Origin: Apoderus coryli
Taxonomy: Eukaryota; Arthropoda; Insecta; Coleoptera; Attelabidae
Direction of reading: 5' to 3'
Assembly (NCBI GenBank): GCA_911728435.2
Contig: OU452201.1
Coordinates: 18,538,001 to 18,602,000, forward strand
Length of the DNA stretch: 64,000 nt
Every line of letters starts with the position of its first letter. Within the stretch, counting starts at the first letter, position 1. Of the stretch, positions 23,066 to 34,900 are shown piece after piece. The notes under the pieces are model-generated. The model did not search any database, was not told the origin of the DNA, and worked only from the letters and a program-made list of their open reading frames with translations. The position numbers were made by a program, and so were the translations under genes.

Positions 23066-24492
23066 ACTGACCCTTCTTCACTTAAATCCTTTCATTGGCC
23101 ATTGATTGAAACCACTGAAAAAATTAATACATCAACAAATGAACAACTAAGAAAACACGAAAGAACAAAGTAGGAAAAACAACAAACAATATATTGATCA
23201 TGATAATAACTCTCTAACAAACTTTCATCGAAATGAACATTAACCCCTTTTTAAATAAACTTAAAACAATGCTACACAGATGAACACCATCTTTGAACAG
23301 ACTATTCCCAAAAACTTGACCACTTTTATTTAAAAACCTTCGCACTGCGTGTAGTCGGTTTTGATAGTGGCTTAGTTGTGGAAAATGGTAGCTTAAGATA
23401 GAATAGGGCCCCAAATGAGCTTTTAAACATTTCAACTCAAGAATCCTAAAATAAATAGACCTTTGATTGACTTTAATTGCGATTTAGTTTCTTTCAATGG
23501 CAAGAATAAAGTATAGTTTTATCCAGCTATAGATTATTTTCTTCTTACGTTAAAAAGTAAATAACCGTCAGTAACTGAGTTAACAAGTGGTACGGTAGTT
23601 TCCATTTCATTAAATAGTGACGTCAAAAGATGATTTCATAACACTTTCCCCTATTACCTACCCGTTCTTCGCGAAAATGCAGCGGTTACGGAATTTCAAT
23701 TACCGCTGTTTACACGGAAGGTCACTAAAATCCCTAAAATGTTTCAGCAGACGTCACATCTAATATATATTATATTCCTAATATCACGTTTCCTTTATAT
23801 TATGTATAGAATAAAACTCAACATTCCTTGAATTTAATAACCATAAAACCAAATAAGTATAATACAGAACACCAACTCAAGGTTAGCAAAAATATGTTGC
23901 CCGTCTAGTCGTCGCTTATAAATAACCGTATTTTATTGATTTAATTTTACTCCCTATAATTTTATACACCCTTCTCAAGATATATATTGATATTGGGTTT
24001 CAACGTGATGACAATCTGTTGATGGTACAATAAATAATTATTACGAGCGTCGATTTCGTTTATATTACATATAAATGATAAATGACATGAAATAAAATAC
24101 ATTTGGTTAATGTTGGTGAAAAACCCCAGCAAAATTAATCGTTAGACAATAATAAATGTCATGAAATACACCCTTTAAAATATAATGATAGTTATTTTGA
24201 TCATGATTATCACGTTAACAAAAATTCAAAAGGACAACCGCATGATTTTTATTGCAACAAAACTAAAAACCTGGTGAAATGTTTTTGTCAAAGTAAAAGA
24301 TATACTGTATACAAGGGATTTCACAACAAAAACAACATTTTTAACGTACCTACGTACTGTTTTAAATTTAAAAATATAATCCGTATAGCCCAATTTTCAT
24401 TTCACGGTATCCAAGTCTCTTATAAAACTAATTTTTCTAATAATTCTACCTACGAATAGTTCTATAAGTAAATGATGTAGTTTTCTACTTAC
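23066..24492. other. gene-free stretch
   Basis: A minus-strand open frame at 23214-23435 (73 codons) shows no motif I recognise and no clear splice context. Nothing else is supported. Confidence 0.4.
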
Positions 24493-24600
24493 TAGTGAGT
24501 AAATGGCAGCCGTTACTGCACTATATTTGGCACTCAACAAACGACAACAGCCTCTTCCAATAAATGTTGTGTCGTAGTGTTGCAAAAGGGCTGATTTCAT
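24493..24600 (-). CDS. possible first exon of a small membrane protein
   Basis: An ATG at 24600 opens 36 codons, ending exactly at a consensus GTAAGT donor in phase 0. The peptide MKSALLQHYDTTFIGRGCC continues RLLSAKYSAVTAAIYSL. A Cys-Cys, Ser, Lys pattern leading into a hydrophobic segment is the usual start of the first helix in insect DUF4728-like proteins. The neighbouring gene at 19007-21811 also begins with such a helix, so this might be a tandem relative. I could not find further exons between 24492 and 21812. Low certainty. Confidence 0.3.
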
Positions 24601-26218
24601 TGTACGCTGCTACATATCAAAAGATCTGGAACAAAAAAATTAATAAATGTCCTGCACTTCTACCCTGGGTTATAAGTCGCTGAATAAAAAAGTAAATTCG
24701 AGAAATTCATTTGCATATTCCGTTTGATATACCATAAGATAATTTGTCGAGGGTGCAAAATAATATCAAATTTATTATTTACAGCTATTGAAGAAAATTC
24801 ATTGGAATCCATAATTAATCCTTCCTTATAATTTCTGATAGTGCGTCTTTGTCGTCGAAAATCTGCATAATCGCGCTATCTATGTGACTTAACTTAAAGC
24901 TGCACCGAAGTTGCAGCCGCAGGTCTGTCTATATAGAAAATTTGTTTTTTGCTGCATCCCAACGGGTACTTTTCAAAGGGATTTAATGCGGCCACACTAT
25001 TTTATTAATTAATTTAATTACATCTCCAAAAGTTCATTTTGTGTGCGACGCAGAGGGAGATATCAACTATTTCCCATCCATCAAACTTAGGTTATTGAAA
25101 AATATATGATCACATCCATCCATCTGACGGCTCTCATGACACTGTCACTTTAGGTTATTATCACTTTTTCAGTAATATTACTTCAAATACACAATGACAA
25201 CTTCTAAATTTACTACAACTATATGGAATACCCATTTTATAACACTACAATATACAACATGTTGATAGAAATTGATCTTAAACATAAAAATAATGCCGAA
25301 AACTCTTAGGCTATTAATGTAAACAAAGAAAATAATAATAATCTATTTGACACAAGCAATTTGTCTGTCGTTAGAAAAAACATCTTACCAAAACCAAATT
25401 ATGACGTAAACTAGAAGTGTCAACTAAACTAAAATAAGTGACACCATTTTTGGTTGGTTTGTCATAATTTGGTAGAATTTTTATACTACCAAATTATGAC
25501 AAACCAACGAACCATAATAGAGAGATATGGTAGTCCTAAAAATAACGTCCGCCGCTATTAATATTAACGTTAATTTAACACCCACGATTTTCAAATAGAG
25601 ATATGTGATAGGTAATTTTTTTTTATAACCCTCAATGACTTTTGTCATAGATAAAACTACCACAAAACGACTGGGAAATCACGCAGTGATTTCTTGTAAT
25701 AATAATAAACGCTGGAAATATTTTCGAATTAGTCACCAGATAGCAGTATCAGGATAAAGTACCTAATCACATCCTTTTAACCTGCCGATTTGTTTGTAGC
25801 TAAGCAAAATAAATAGTTAATAGTGAAAATCAGAATCAACACTACTGTTAATATGAGACTTTGGCGCTAAGAAATATGCGCAAAGTACAAGGTCACCAAA
25901 CTCAGTGATGCTCGCTATATCGCAACTTTTTTCCCGTTTAACCAAAGTTGTTGCACGCAAAGAACTATCGTAGCGACGCGACGACTAACTGAAATATTAT
26001 TGTTTGGATTTTTATAGTCAACACAATCAGTTTTTCAGTTATCACAAGCCCTTCAGGTTTCACATCGTTATGAAAAGATTATATACATAGTCAACTTGCT
26101 AATAGTCAGTCAAATCATAATTTATTGTTATCCTTACTAGAAATACGCATTACCACCAAAAGCTATCCTTGATGGGAATTTTTAACATGTTTACAAGTTT
26201 TCTCGAGCACTATACGAT
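24601..26218. repeat. gene-free stretch with a perfect 22-bp inverted repeat (25454-25507)
   Basis: TTGGTTTGTCATAATTTGGT plus AG at 25454-25475 is repeated as its exact complement at 25486-25507 around a 10-base loop. A partial third copy (CCAAAACCAAATTATGACG) lies at 25387-25405. This is a hairpin or small palindromic MITE. The rest shows no gene. Confidence 0.6.
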
Positions 26219-28160
26219 TATAATAATAATAATAATATAATAATAAGCAGTTTATTTGCAGATACTCATAATACAGATAACAATTATAAATTAAAAAAAA
26301 AAGTAAAACTAACCATAGCGTTCCTAAAAACTTATATACATATAATTATGAGCACTACAAAAAGGGTAGAAGGCAGTAGATACTGATATATATATTCCAA
26401 CCCTAATAACAAAAAAAAAAATAAAAAGCATAATATCACATCAATAAAATAATAATAGATGTAAGTAATATAACAAAATATAAAAAATAACAATAATTAG
26501 GAAGTATATGTAGATGAGGGAAACTAGTCGTTATCTAACTGATATACGTAACGTTTGTGGAGGAACCGAAATGTCAAGAGTTTATGATTTTTGAAATTGC
26601 TTGGTATACTGTTATAAATTCTATAGATATCGTAGGTAAAAGCTCGCTCGAATGATGAAGTCCTATGTGGTGGTGGAGATATGCGACCCATGAATCTGAG
26701 GTTTATGTTGTGTATATCTGACATAAAACTTATTTTATTATAAAGATAAGGTGGGCACCTGGTAGACATCAGACCCTGATAGAAACACGCAGCATGATGG
26801 AGTCTTCTGCTCTTCATTGAAAGCCAATTTGCAGAAGTAAATTTGTGACTTATGGGATCATACTTGCGAATACCATATATATAACGCAAGCATGACTTCT
26901 GCACACGCTGAATGCGATCCTGATCACTTTTCAACAAACATGGCCCATAAACAATATCGCAGTAGTTAAAATTACTTAATACAAGAGCATCCATTAACTT
27001 TATTTTCAACTGTTCATGTAGGCTATGTCTATGAGGGTAAAGCATTTTTAATGCAGCATATGCTTTGCCAATGCATTTTGTAACATGGCCTTTAAACCGT
27101 AAATCAGTATCCATTTCAATACCCAGATTTCTAGCTGAACTGCAGAACTCGATTGGTACATTATCAATTGCTATAACAAGGTTATTTTCCACTACGGATT
27201 TAGATTTACCAAATGCTAAGATTTTAGTTTTAGAAGCATTAATAGCTAGTTGATGTTGGTTCGACCAGTTAACTAAAGATCGTATGTCCTCATTAATTTG
27301 AACCGATGCCTTATTCATGTCACTTAAAAAAATGAATGTTTAATTTGACTGTCATCAGCATACATATAAGGAGTACAAATTTTGAGCGAATCTGGAAGGT
27401 TGGATATATATATGCAGAAGAGGAGAGGACCCAAAACTGACCCTTGAGGAACGCCACAAAAAATGTTACCCATGCTTGAGGCACCAAGAGTCGTTACGAC
27501 ATACTGACAACGATTATTCAAATAGCTATTAAGAAGCTCCAAGGCATTGACAGAAAAACCTGAATAACTTAATATGGCTAGTAAAATTTTGTGATTAATT
27601 CTATCAAATGCCTTAGAGTAATCTATCAATAACAAGGTTGAAACCATACCATTATCCAGATCTCTCAAAATGTCATCTATTATATCTAAAAGCGCCGTCG
27701 CACAGCTATATCCTCCTCGAAAACCAGACTGCCTAGATGGTAAAATGTTATATTTGGTAACATAAGATTTAATCTGCGATGCCATTACTTTTTCTAATAT
27801 TTTTGATAGTGGCGAAAGTATAGAAATCGGACGGAGGCAACTAAAATCATGGACTTCATTGTTCTTAGGTATAGGGATAACTTTGGAAGTCTTCCATGAA
27901 TCCGGAAAGAAATTATAAAACAAACATGAATTTACAATATGTGTTACAAATGGAAGTATACGATGGCAACAGAGCAGCAACATTTCAATGTTAAAATTAT
28001 CAGGACCCACAGCCTTAGTTTTGACATCAATCAGGAACTTTCTAATCGTTTCTTCATCAACAAGAGTGAATTCAAAGGGCTCGTCAAAATTATATTTTTA
28101 TTATTGCAATAAAAATCTACCAAAGATATATCAGGTGGAGTTTAATTAGAAAATTGCAGG
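26219..28160 (-). mobile_element. non-LTR retrotransposon, 5'-deleted, near-intact reverse transcriptase
   Basis: The minus strand carries the reverse transcriptase and C-terminal half of a LINE ORF2 (CR1/Jockey-like; clade not certain). The 28010-27324 part reads LRPISILSPLSKILEKVM, SRQSGFRGGYSCATALLDI, LIDYSKAFDRINHK, GVPQGSVLGPLLFCIYISNL and the active-site YADD. The 27318-26524 part continues INASKTKILAFGKSK, then NFNYCDIVYGPCL, and ends QLDND. The two parts would be one frame but for one missing base in the seven-A run at 27326-27332. Upstream, 28150-28085 holds an endonuclease scrap (TPPDISLVDFYC) joined directly to the reverse transcriptase region, so about 1 kb is deleted. After the stop comes about 270 bases of 3' untranslated sequence and then an ATT-repeat tail at 26219-26250. 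A second, shorter copy of the family lies at 34457-34900. Confidence 0.9.
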
Positions 28161-30204
28161 AAAAAATTGTTTATCACCATAACCTAGTATTATTACTGTA
28201 ATTACATGTAATTTATTTTCAATCATTATTGTATGTCTTTTTTAGTATCCGAAATGGAGCATCTAGAACAGAAATGTAATTATTTTATTAGTTTTTACAA
28301 TAACCTTCCGGAAAAACTAATAGAGTACAAAAGAGTTGAATTTATTTAAAAATTCCTATAAAATGCCATCAATTATTAGATAAAAAAAAAGTTCTTCTCT
28401 CAAGCTTTGAGGAATGTAAATCTGACAGTGGGTTTTCTCAAAGTTTTTGACACCAATAAATAGTATTCCATTTCTGAAATATCAGGATATTATAATGATT
28501 TACGTTGAATTCAAGAACGAGTAAAAGGCCAACGTATTTCAAGTTTTTAGTTATATGGGCTACTTAATTACTACTAAGACAGTAAAATATTCAAAATGTT
28601 TTAAAGTTTTTATTACTTCCTTCGCTGGGCAACACATAATATAATAATATATTTAGAATAAAAAAACACTTTTTCATTTCGTGAACTTCAATAGAAATAT
28701 ATTTTTAGAACTTTTCCTATTCTACCTTTATAATATAGCACCTTCACAATGAACGATTTTATATTACTTACGGCAACACAGCTGTATGTTTAAGTACAGT
28801 ACAGAAGTAAGAAATTGTATTGTTAAAAGTTTTCTCTAAAGATATATAGTTGTACGGAAAGTTTCCTTTTTTATCGGTCTTTTCTATTGTTGAATATAAG
28901 ATCTATTCGTTGGATAAAGAGGTTTAATCTTTTCATTAGAACATTCTAACAAGTGCCGAATCGCATCAAAGGGCATTGTAACTTTTTGAAAATAAATTCT
29001 ACCTAGTTGGTAAGTTTTATGAAGTAAAGTGTGCTTCAACATAAATCCATGGTTTTTATTTTTCTTTTTCTTGCAAGCAGCACAATGCGAAGTAATACTA
29101 GCGGGGTTCCTCAAAATGGAGAAATACAAAAATGGGCATGTTTTGTATTTCTCATGATAAACATTAAAAGTCTATAAGCCGTCCACCAACAATCACGGAT
29201 ATATCTATATATGAAACACACGTGTGTTTTAATTATCTTCTGATGATGTGTTAGCGATACGCTCGTTAAGATTCAAAAAAAGTTTTTTTGTGAAGTGGTA
29301 AAACGTGCCTTTCAATATTACTCTAGGCCAAATGTTCTAGTCACCGATTTCGTAAGAACTACTTAAGCAATTACGTTTTCTTTTCCTGAAATAATCCATA
29401 TATCGAGGAGTGAATGAGATATTTGAATAAAACACGTAAAACAGGTACTTATAAACATAATCTATATCATTGGCGCGGAAGATTCCCACATGTTCAAGTA
29501 CCTCTCAGTGCGATCACGGTAGTTGAGTACCTGATGGCGCGGAGGATGATTGGATGGGCGGACGGGGATTGGGAATCCACGCTAAACTGTAGTTCTATAC
29601 TAAAATAATGAATTCACTAGATCATGGATACATTGCCAAGTTGCAGAAGGCCAATTAATAAAAAATAATAATAATAACTTATATTTTATGCCGTTGACGA
29701 AGTAGAGATATCCCTATTAATTTTAGCTGTACCTGTATATAGGTAAGAGTTAATTTTTTTATGGTTTATATTAGTTTGGGAATATTATTTAAGTAGATTG
29801 TATACAAATGTTCTAAACTCAGTCATAAAATTTAAGGGTATATTTTCAATTTATCTTATCTTCCATTGATATGGGTTTTACAACATCTGCAAGTAATACA
29901 AGTATTATCTTTGCCTAAAGGAATGGTTAGGTACCTAAAAAAACAACCTTTTTTCTTATTCGAAGAATGACATGCTGGAAATACCGGGTCTAAACACTCA
30001 AAACCATCGATATATCTTCATGCAAATTAAATGTCGAACATTTTTTATTATATACAAAAAGCTATTTGGAAAGCGTCACGGTTTCCCATATCAAAATAAT
30101 ATATATACATAAAAAATTATGGGTTTTTGTCCAGTCGCGAAATCCAAACTTAAGAATCTTTATTAAAGTCGACATACAAATAAAAATGTATCTTATTTTG
30201 TAAT
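28161..30204. other. gene-free stretch
   Basis: Open frames at 28884-29129 (minus) and 29414-29608 (plus) have no recognisable motif. The latter lies in an unusually GC- and CpG-rich patch (about 29470-29600) for this window. No gene is supported. Confidence 0.4.
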
Positions 30205-30975
30205 GTTCTCACCCTGTAAATGTATTTGGGTATATATTGTAAAATGACATATTTTCTGATTGGTTTATTTTCATTTTGTATTACCTACTATGTAACTTTT
30301 CTGAGGCAATTCTGGAAAGGAAAAAGGACTTTGAGATTAGAATGGTTCTAGCCTTGATTGAGTAAAGTCGTGTTTCTCTCTAATTATAAAATGTTAAATT
30401 AAATATTTTAATTTGTTTTTGGACTTGGTATAATTTTCAGTCAAGAATTATTTTCTAGTTTTTTTTTTCATGTTTTAAAGTATCTGTATAAAGACTGAGT
30501 CCATTTCTTTCTCATTCTGAAGTAGTGAATTGTATAAAGTTCCGTAAGTTTTGATATTCTTTTAATTGAAGGCCTTTTTGTTTAATCAGTTTTTTTTTTA
30601 TATATAAAGTTTAAAGTTATTTCTTTTAGTAATTGAAATAAATTCCGTTTTCAATAGTATATTAAAGTCTCGTATAGGAATTAATATAATTATTCGAATT
30701 ATATTAATTTTCCTATTTTTAAGTAGTACAAGTAATAACTACGATTTTCTTCTAAATTTCCATTATCGCTTAATTGATTTATTCTTTCTCTTTCTTTTAT
30801 TTATACATATTTATTTCTTTAATTAGTTTTAATTATTAAATTAGTTGTTTTAGCCCGAACTATGCGTTTTATTTCTAATAAAGTTTTTGATAAATTATTG
30901 ACAAAAGGGTCAACCAATTAAATATTTCCTTTTAATTAAAGTCGGTGACCGGAAGTGATACAAGATTATAATGGT
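30205..30975 (+). repeat. LTR-like dispersed repeat, copy 2
   Basis: This shares colinear blocks with 22560-23065 but carries an extra insert at about 30640-30880. The insert contains an almost perfect palindrome AATTAATATAATTATTCGAA...ATTAATT (30680-30720). The same palindrome core recurs near the window end (63942-63975). Confidence 0.5.
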
Positions 30976-31300
30976 AAGTAATTTTGCATTACTTCAATAC
31001 AGATTAATAAAGCTTATTTTAGTTGTTTGATTGTTTCATATAATAATTTAATTCTGTTATTATTCAAGATGATATTCTTTGTTTGTTCTTCTTTATTTGA
31101 AGTCGCTCGTAAAACATTGAATCGAACCCGTAACAATTTGAATAGCATATTGGGGTTCATTCGGATTGAGCTATAACATTAGTATTCCTTCTGAATGTAT
31201 ATAATTTCGCTAATTTTCAAAACGGTTACAGGTAAAAGAAATAAAAACAAATTGCATTAAAGTTACAAATATGTAATATGGCGATACTACATATTTTTAA
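30976..31300. other. gene-free stretch
   Basis: No feature recognised. Confidence 0.4.
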
Positions 31301-31665
31301 CTTTTAAACGCAATTTTCTCGAGAAATATGGAAGCAAATATCAAAAGTAACATATTGCTGTAAAGTAGATAAAAAATGCTTTCAAATGATTATCACTCAA
31401 CCCCTACTGCTATTTGAATTTGTTGGTTGTGTCCACCCCTTTCACAGGGCTGGAGGGATTTCAACCAAAAACTAATGGGTTCATCGTAGGACTCACCCAA
31501 ACTCATATAACAAAATCTAGCTCAAATCGATGAAGGATACATACAGACAGACTTCCATCTGCAAATGATCTTAATCGTCTCAGGGAACTTCAAAATAGTT
31601 ATATCCGTCTTTATCTCAATTTTTTTGCTCGTTCACAATAGTTTCTCTATGGGTCGGGAAAGTAA
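31301..31665 (+). repeat. dispersed repeat copy 2
   Basis: Colinear with 47491-47830 over about 350 bases. Shared blocks include CTCGAGAA, AAATATCAAAAGTAAC, CAACCAAAAACTAATGGGTT, and CAGACAGACTTCCATC. The tail also matches 113-235. It is non-coding. Confidence 0.8.
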
Positions 31666-32044
31666 AATATTATAGACAATGATTTCCTTAAAATTATTGA
31701 AGGAATTTTATAGATGTGATTTTTATTGTTTCTCATAATAATAATAAATCGATTATTTTGGGACTGCTTTTTCAAAATCTAGTATAATTTGTCTTAATAT
31801 TGCTGGCGATCAAATATATTATTTTCTATCCTGTGTTACAAAAAAATTCTCGATTAAAACTTATAAAAAAATATAATTTATATCTTTTACATAATTATAA
31901 CGATTGCAATATTTCTCATATGGCAGAATATCAAATACCTACCAGCGTGTATATAGAAATATGTAAAATAATTAAATTCTCGGATAAAAAACTTTGTGTA
32001 TTATATACATAACCTACTAAAACAATCCAAATAATATATCCATA

Positions 32045-32478
32045 CAGTGGTTTCATTTTAAAGCTTGCCACCCAGAATAACTCGTCATCTGAAGTATACA
32101 CGATTCTCGGCAAAATCACACCGATTTTAGTTTTTGAATTTTATAATTTGAAATGTTACCTCCTCATTTTGAGCAGCTTAAAATGTTCTACCCGTATAGC
32201 AAGAATAGCTGAAATTATTCGATCCATTTTTAAGATAAAGGCATGAAAAGCATTGTAAACAACAAAATAAAATAGCAAATGAAATTGTTCGATCCGTCTC
32301 TGAGACAAAGGCAAGAAAGGCATGGTAAACTACAGAACAAAATAGAAATACAATAGGTATAAAACGACAAATTAAACCAACAATGGTTTTGAGCAAAATC
32401 GACGTGTTTTTGCTGAAAATTGTGATTACTTTAGATGACGAGTTATTCTAGGTGGAAAGTTTTAAAATGAAAGCACTG
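32045..32478. mobile_element. complete TA-flanked MITE (434 bp)
   Basis: The left end is TA at 32043-32044, then CAGTGGTTTCATTTTAAAGC, then TTGCCACCCAGAATAACTCG. The right end, read on the other strand, starts CAGTGCTTTCATTTTAAAAC and is followed by TA at 32479-32480. Repeats of about 45 bases, a TA duplication and CAGTG termini are Tc1/mariner-type. An internal segment (TTCGATCC...GAGA/AAGATAAAGGCA...GGCATGGTAAAC) is duplicated at about 32217-32265 and 32288-32330. It has no coding capacity. The same terminus lies just after a Tc1/mariner-type transposase at 48376-48432, which may be the autonomous partner. Confidence 0.9.
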
Positions 32479-32825
32479 TAAGTAGGTTTAGATAATAATA
32501 ATTCAATTTGATAATATATTAAATTGAACAATTTTTTATATGAATAATTTCCATTTATATTGGTATTGATCAGTTTTGTTTTTTATTATTGTAAAAACAA
32601 ATTCCAGAGTCGTCTCTTTGGAAATGATTCGTAGCAGTGGGCAATGTCGAAAACATTTAACCAATTGACAAGGCCTTTTTTCTTTCTACAAGGGGTCCAA
32701 AAAGGGTGGGGGGAGCTATTTATAAATTCAATAAAAGTTAGAATTTTTGTAAATGTAGAGAAAGTTTTGTTGTTTGTATGGACAACATAATCTTTGCTAC
32801 TTAATTTTCCAAAACTTTCTCTACA
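32479..32825. other. gene-free stretch
   Basis: AT-rich DNA between the MITE and the transposase remnant. GGGTCCAAAAAGGGTGGGGG at about 32694-32713 stands out as G-rich. No gene. Confidence 0.4.
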
Positions 32826-32829
32826 GCTG

Positions 32830-33375
32830 CTGGCACTCCTCTAACCGAAAACAAAAATTAGCCACCACGTGTCTACACGTCTCTCTGGAAATGGCAGCCA
32901 TTTTGATACGGATGTTCGTTCGGAAGATCGTATCCCCATAAGGAATAATCAAAGGGTGTAAGATCGGGGCTTCTAGGAAGCCAGTTGATAGTGCCTCGAC
33001 GAGAGATCACTTTTTCTGGGAAAAGTTAATTGACCACCGCAAGCGATTGGTTGAAGGTGTGGTAAGTTGAAACCATGTTTCCACATTACGACCCTCAAAC
33101 TCCTGCAGTTGTGGAGCGCAAAAATTCCTTAACATGTCGCAATACCGTTCACTGTTTACCGTAAGTGCTCGCTCTCGCCAGTCTTCAAAAAAATTAGGCC
33201 AAATGATGCCTTCACCAGACATGGCAGCCCAACTTTTGGCCTATTTAGTGATCGTTCATGTTTCTCTCTCAGATTGTCGTTGGCTCAGTAGCGGTAGTTC
33301 TGTTTACGTCTCTGTTTAAGTGAATGTTTGCTTCGTCACTAAACATAATGTTTTAAAACGTTGAATCATTTCATT
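32830..33375 (-). pseudogene. Tc1/mariner-superfamily transposase pseudogene
   Basis: The minus strand reads scattered but ordered pieces of an insect IS630/Tc1-type transposase. FSDEANIHLNRDVNR is near 33345 (first acidic motif). MSGEGIIWPNFFED is near 33220. ALTVNSERYCDMLRNF is near 33165. ETWFQLTTPSTNRLRWSINF is near 33080, where FQQDGATCHTA is expected, so the second Asp is lost. In another frame near 32990-32950, remains of ISRRG.INW.PRS.DLTP are followed by SLWGY. There are at least three frame changes and several stops. It is dead and differs from the mariner copies elsewhere in the window. The terminal repeats were not located. Confidence 0.75.
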
Positions 33376-34456
33376 TCCACAATTCAGTCGGAGCGGATAG
33401 TCGGTAACTTTCAGTTCTTGCTTCAGAATCTTGTGCAACAACAATTTTTTAATGTATTTATTGCTTTTATTTCGATTTGAAAATTCCGCTAAAAATGTAC
33501 AACTCAACTTCGCTTTTACTTTTTTTCCCAAATATATTTTTAAACAACGACGACGCCGACTGTTGCCGATAACACACATGCATACACATTTCAAAATCCT
33601 CCCAAACAAACCCACTCTAACCAGCAACGCTGCGTTTTTTATTCCATTTTCTTCCAAGCTTCCTAGCACCATAAATTTTCAATGGCCTTCGACTTGTTGA
33701 CTACAGCCAACAAAACTGGGTTGTTGTGGGATCCTTCTGATATGCGCTTATTCTATTATTGTATTCAGAAAGACCGTTTGCGATTGAAAATTTATAGTTT
33801 ACAGAGTATGTCAATTTATAGTTAGGGATGTCCCCATATGGTCTGCATTATTGGACGACAAATGTGTGGTCCCTTGAGTCCTTCAATATAATGTTGCTTA
33901 TGTATTATATCGGCATTGAACTAATAATATTATTTCCTTATTTCAAATATATGTACAAAACTTTTTGTTAATATGCCTTTTTGACATTTTTTTTGTATAT
34001 TTCAAACATTCATATCAACCATTGTTGGCTTTATTATTTACGGAAAATATCAAATATTGTCTAAAAATGCAAGAAAACATAGAAGAAAATGATGGTTACA
34101 AATGCAATTTTTAACACGTTTGTATAGAAAACAAAATTTAATCTCATCTGATTGAACTAAAATTATAATATTAAGATTAAACAATACATACTATGCTAAT
34201 AATATTTCACTGTACGTGACTTGTATAGCAATTGCATCAACCGCGGAGTGTGGTAATTCTATAGTCAATAACTCATGAAAATTCATCGTGACGTGTACTG
34301 TTTCCATATTTACTACCCTCGGGGAGTAGTAGTTTCGTCCTGATAGGGATAAGTTCATATCACAAACCTGCTCGCTATAATTTCGGATGATATTAAACTA
34401 TACTCCAAATGAAGTAAACTTGTAATATAGAGAAGTATATTATGGTATATTTTTCG
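33376..34456. other. gene-free stretch
   Basis: Open frames on both strands at 33316-33700 overlap each other and lack motifs. No gene is supported. Confidence 0.4.
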
Positions 34457-34900
34457 TTATAGGAAAACTATATCTAATATGATATAATACATGATATTTT
34501 GAAATAGAACCGACCTATGGATTGGAGGAGATCGAACGTTAATATGATGCACATCTGTACGAAATTCTGTCTTATTAAACAAGTAAGGTGGTGTTTTATA
34601 CAAGAGAGCATAATATTTGAACCTGTTTCTCATATTAAGCCACTTTAAATCCACAAGTTTATGGGATATATGTTCATATTTTGTAGTTCCAAAAATAAAT
34701 CTCATATAGGAATTGTGAACACGCTGCAGCCGCCCCATTGCGTCAGTATCAAGACAGGGACCAATTAGTGGTGCACAATAGGTAAATTGAGACAAAACCA
34801 AGGTCTGAGAAAGCATTTTTTTTGTGGTTATATTAAGGGACGATCTAGGAGGGTCATCGATGGTACATAATTTCGTCAAATTTCTTTGGGCACACCAATC
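34457..34900 (-). pseudogene. LINE ORF2 C-terminal fragment, same family as 26219-28160
   Basis: The translation reads QTLVLSQFTYCAPLIGPCL, RLQRVHNSYMRFIFGTTKY, EHISHKLVDLKWLNMRNR and PPYLFNKTEFRTDVHHINV. This follows NFNYCDIVYGPCL...RIQRVQKSCLRYIYGIRKYD and ISHKF of the larger copy residue by residue in the region after the reverse transcriptase. Only this distal part remains, and its upstream frame is degraded by 34900. It is a dead, truncated copy. Confidence 0.85.

Noticed and set aside
23214..23435. Minus-strand frame of 73 codons as a gene
   Set aside because: Slightly protein-like composition but no motif, acceptor or donor that links it to neighbouring exons.
33316..33700. Two overlapping open frames of 89 and 118 codons on opposite strands
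   Set aside because: Neither has a recognisable domain, start context or splice sites. Overlap on both strands suggests chance in low-stop sequence.
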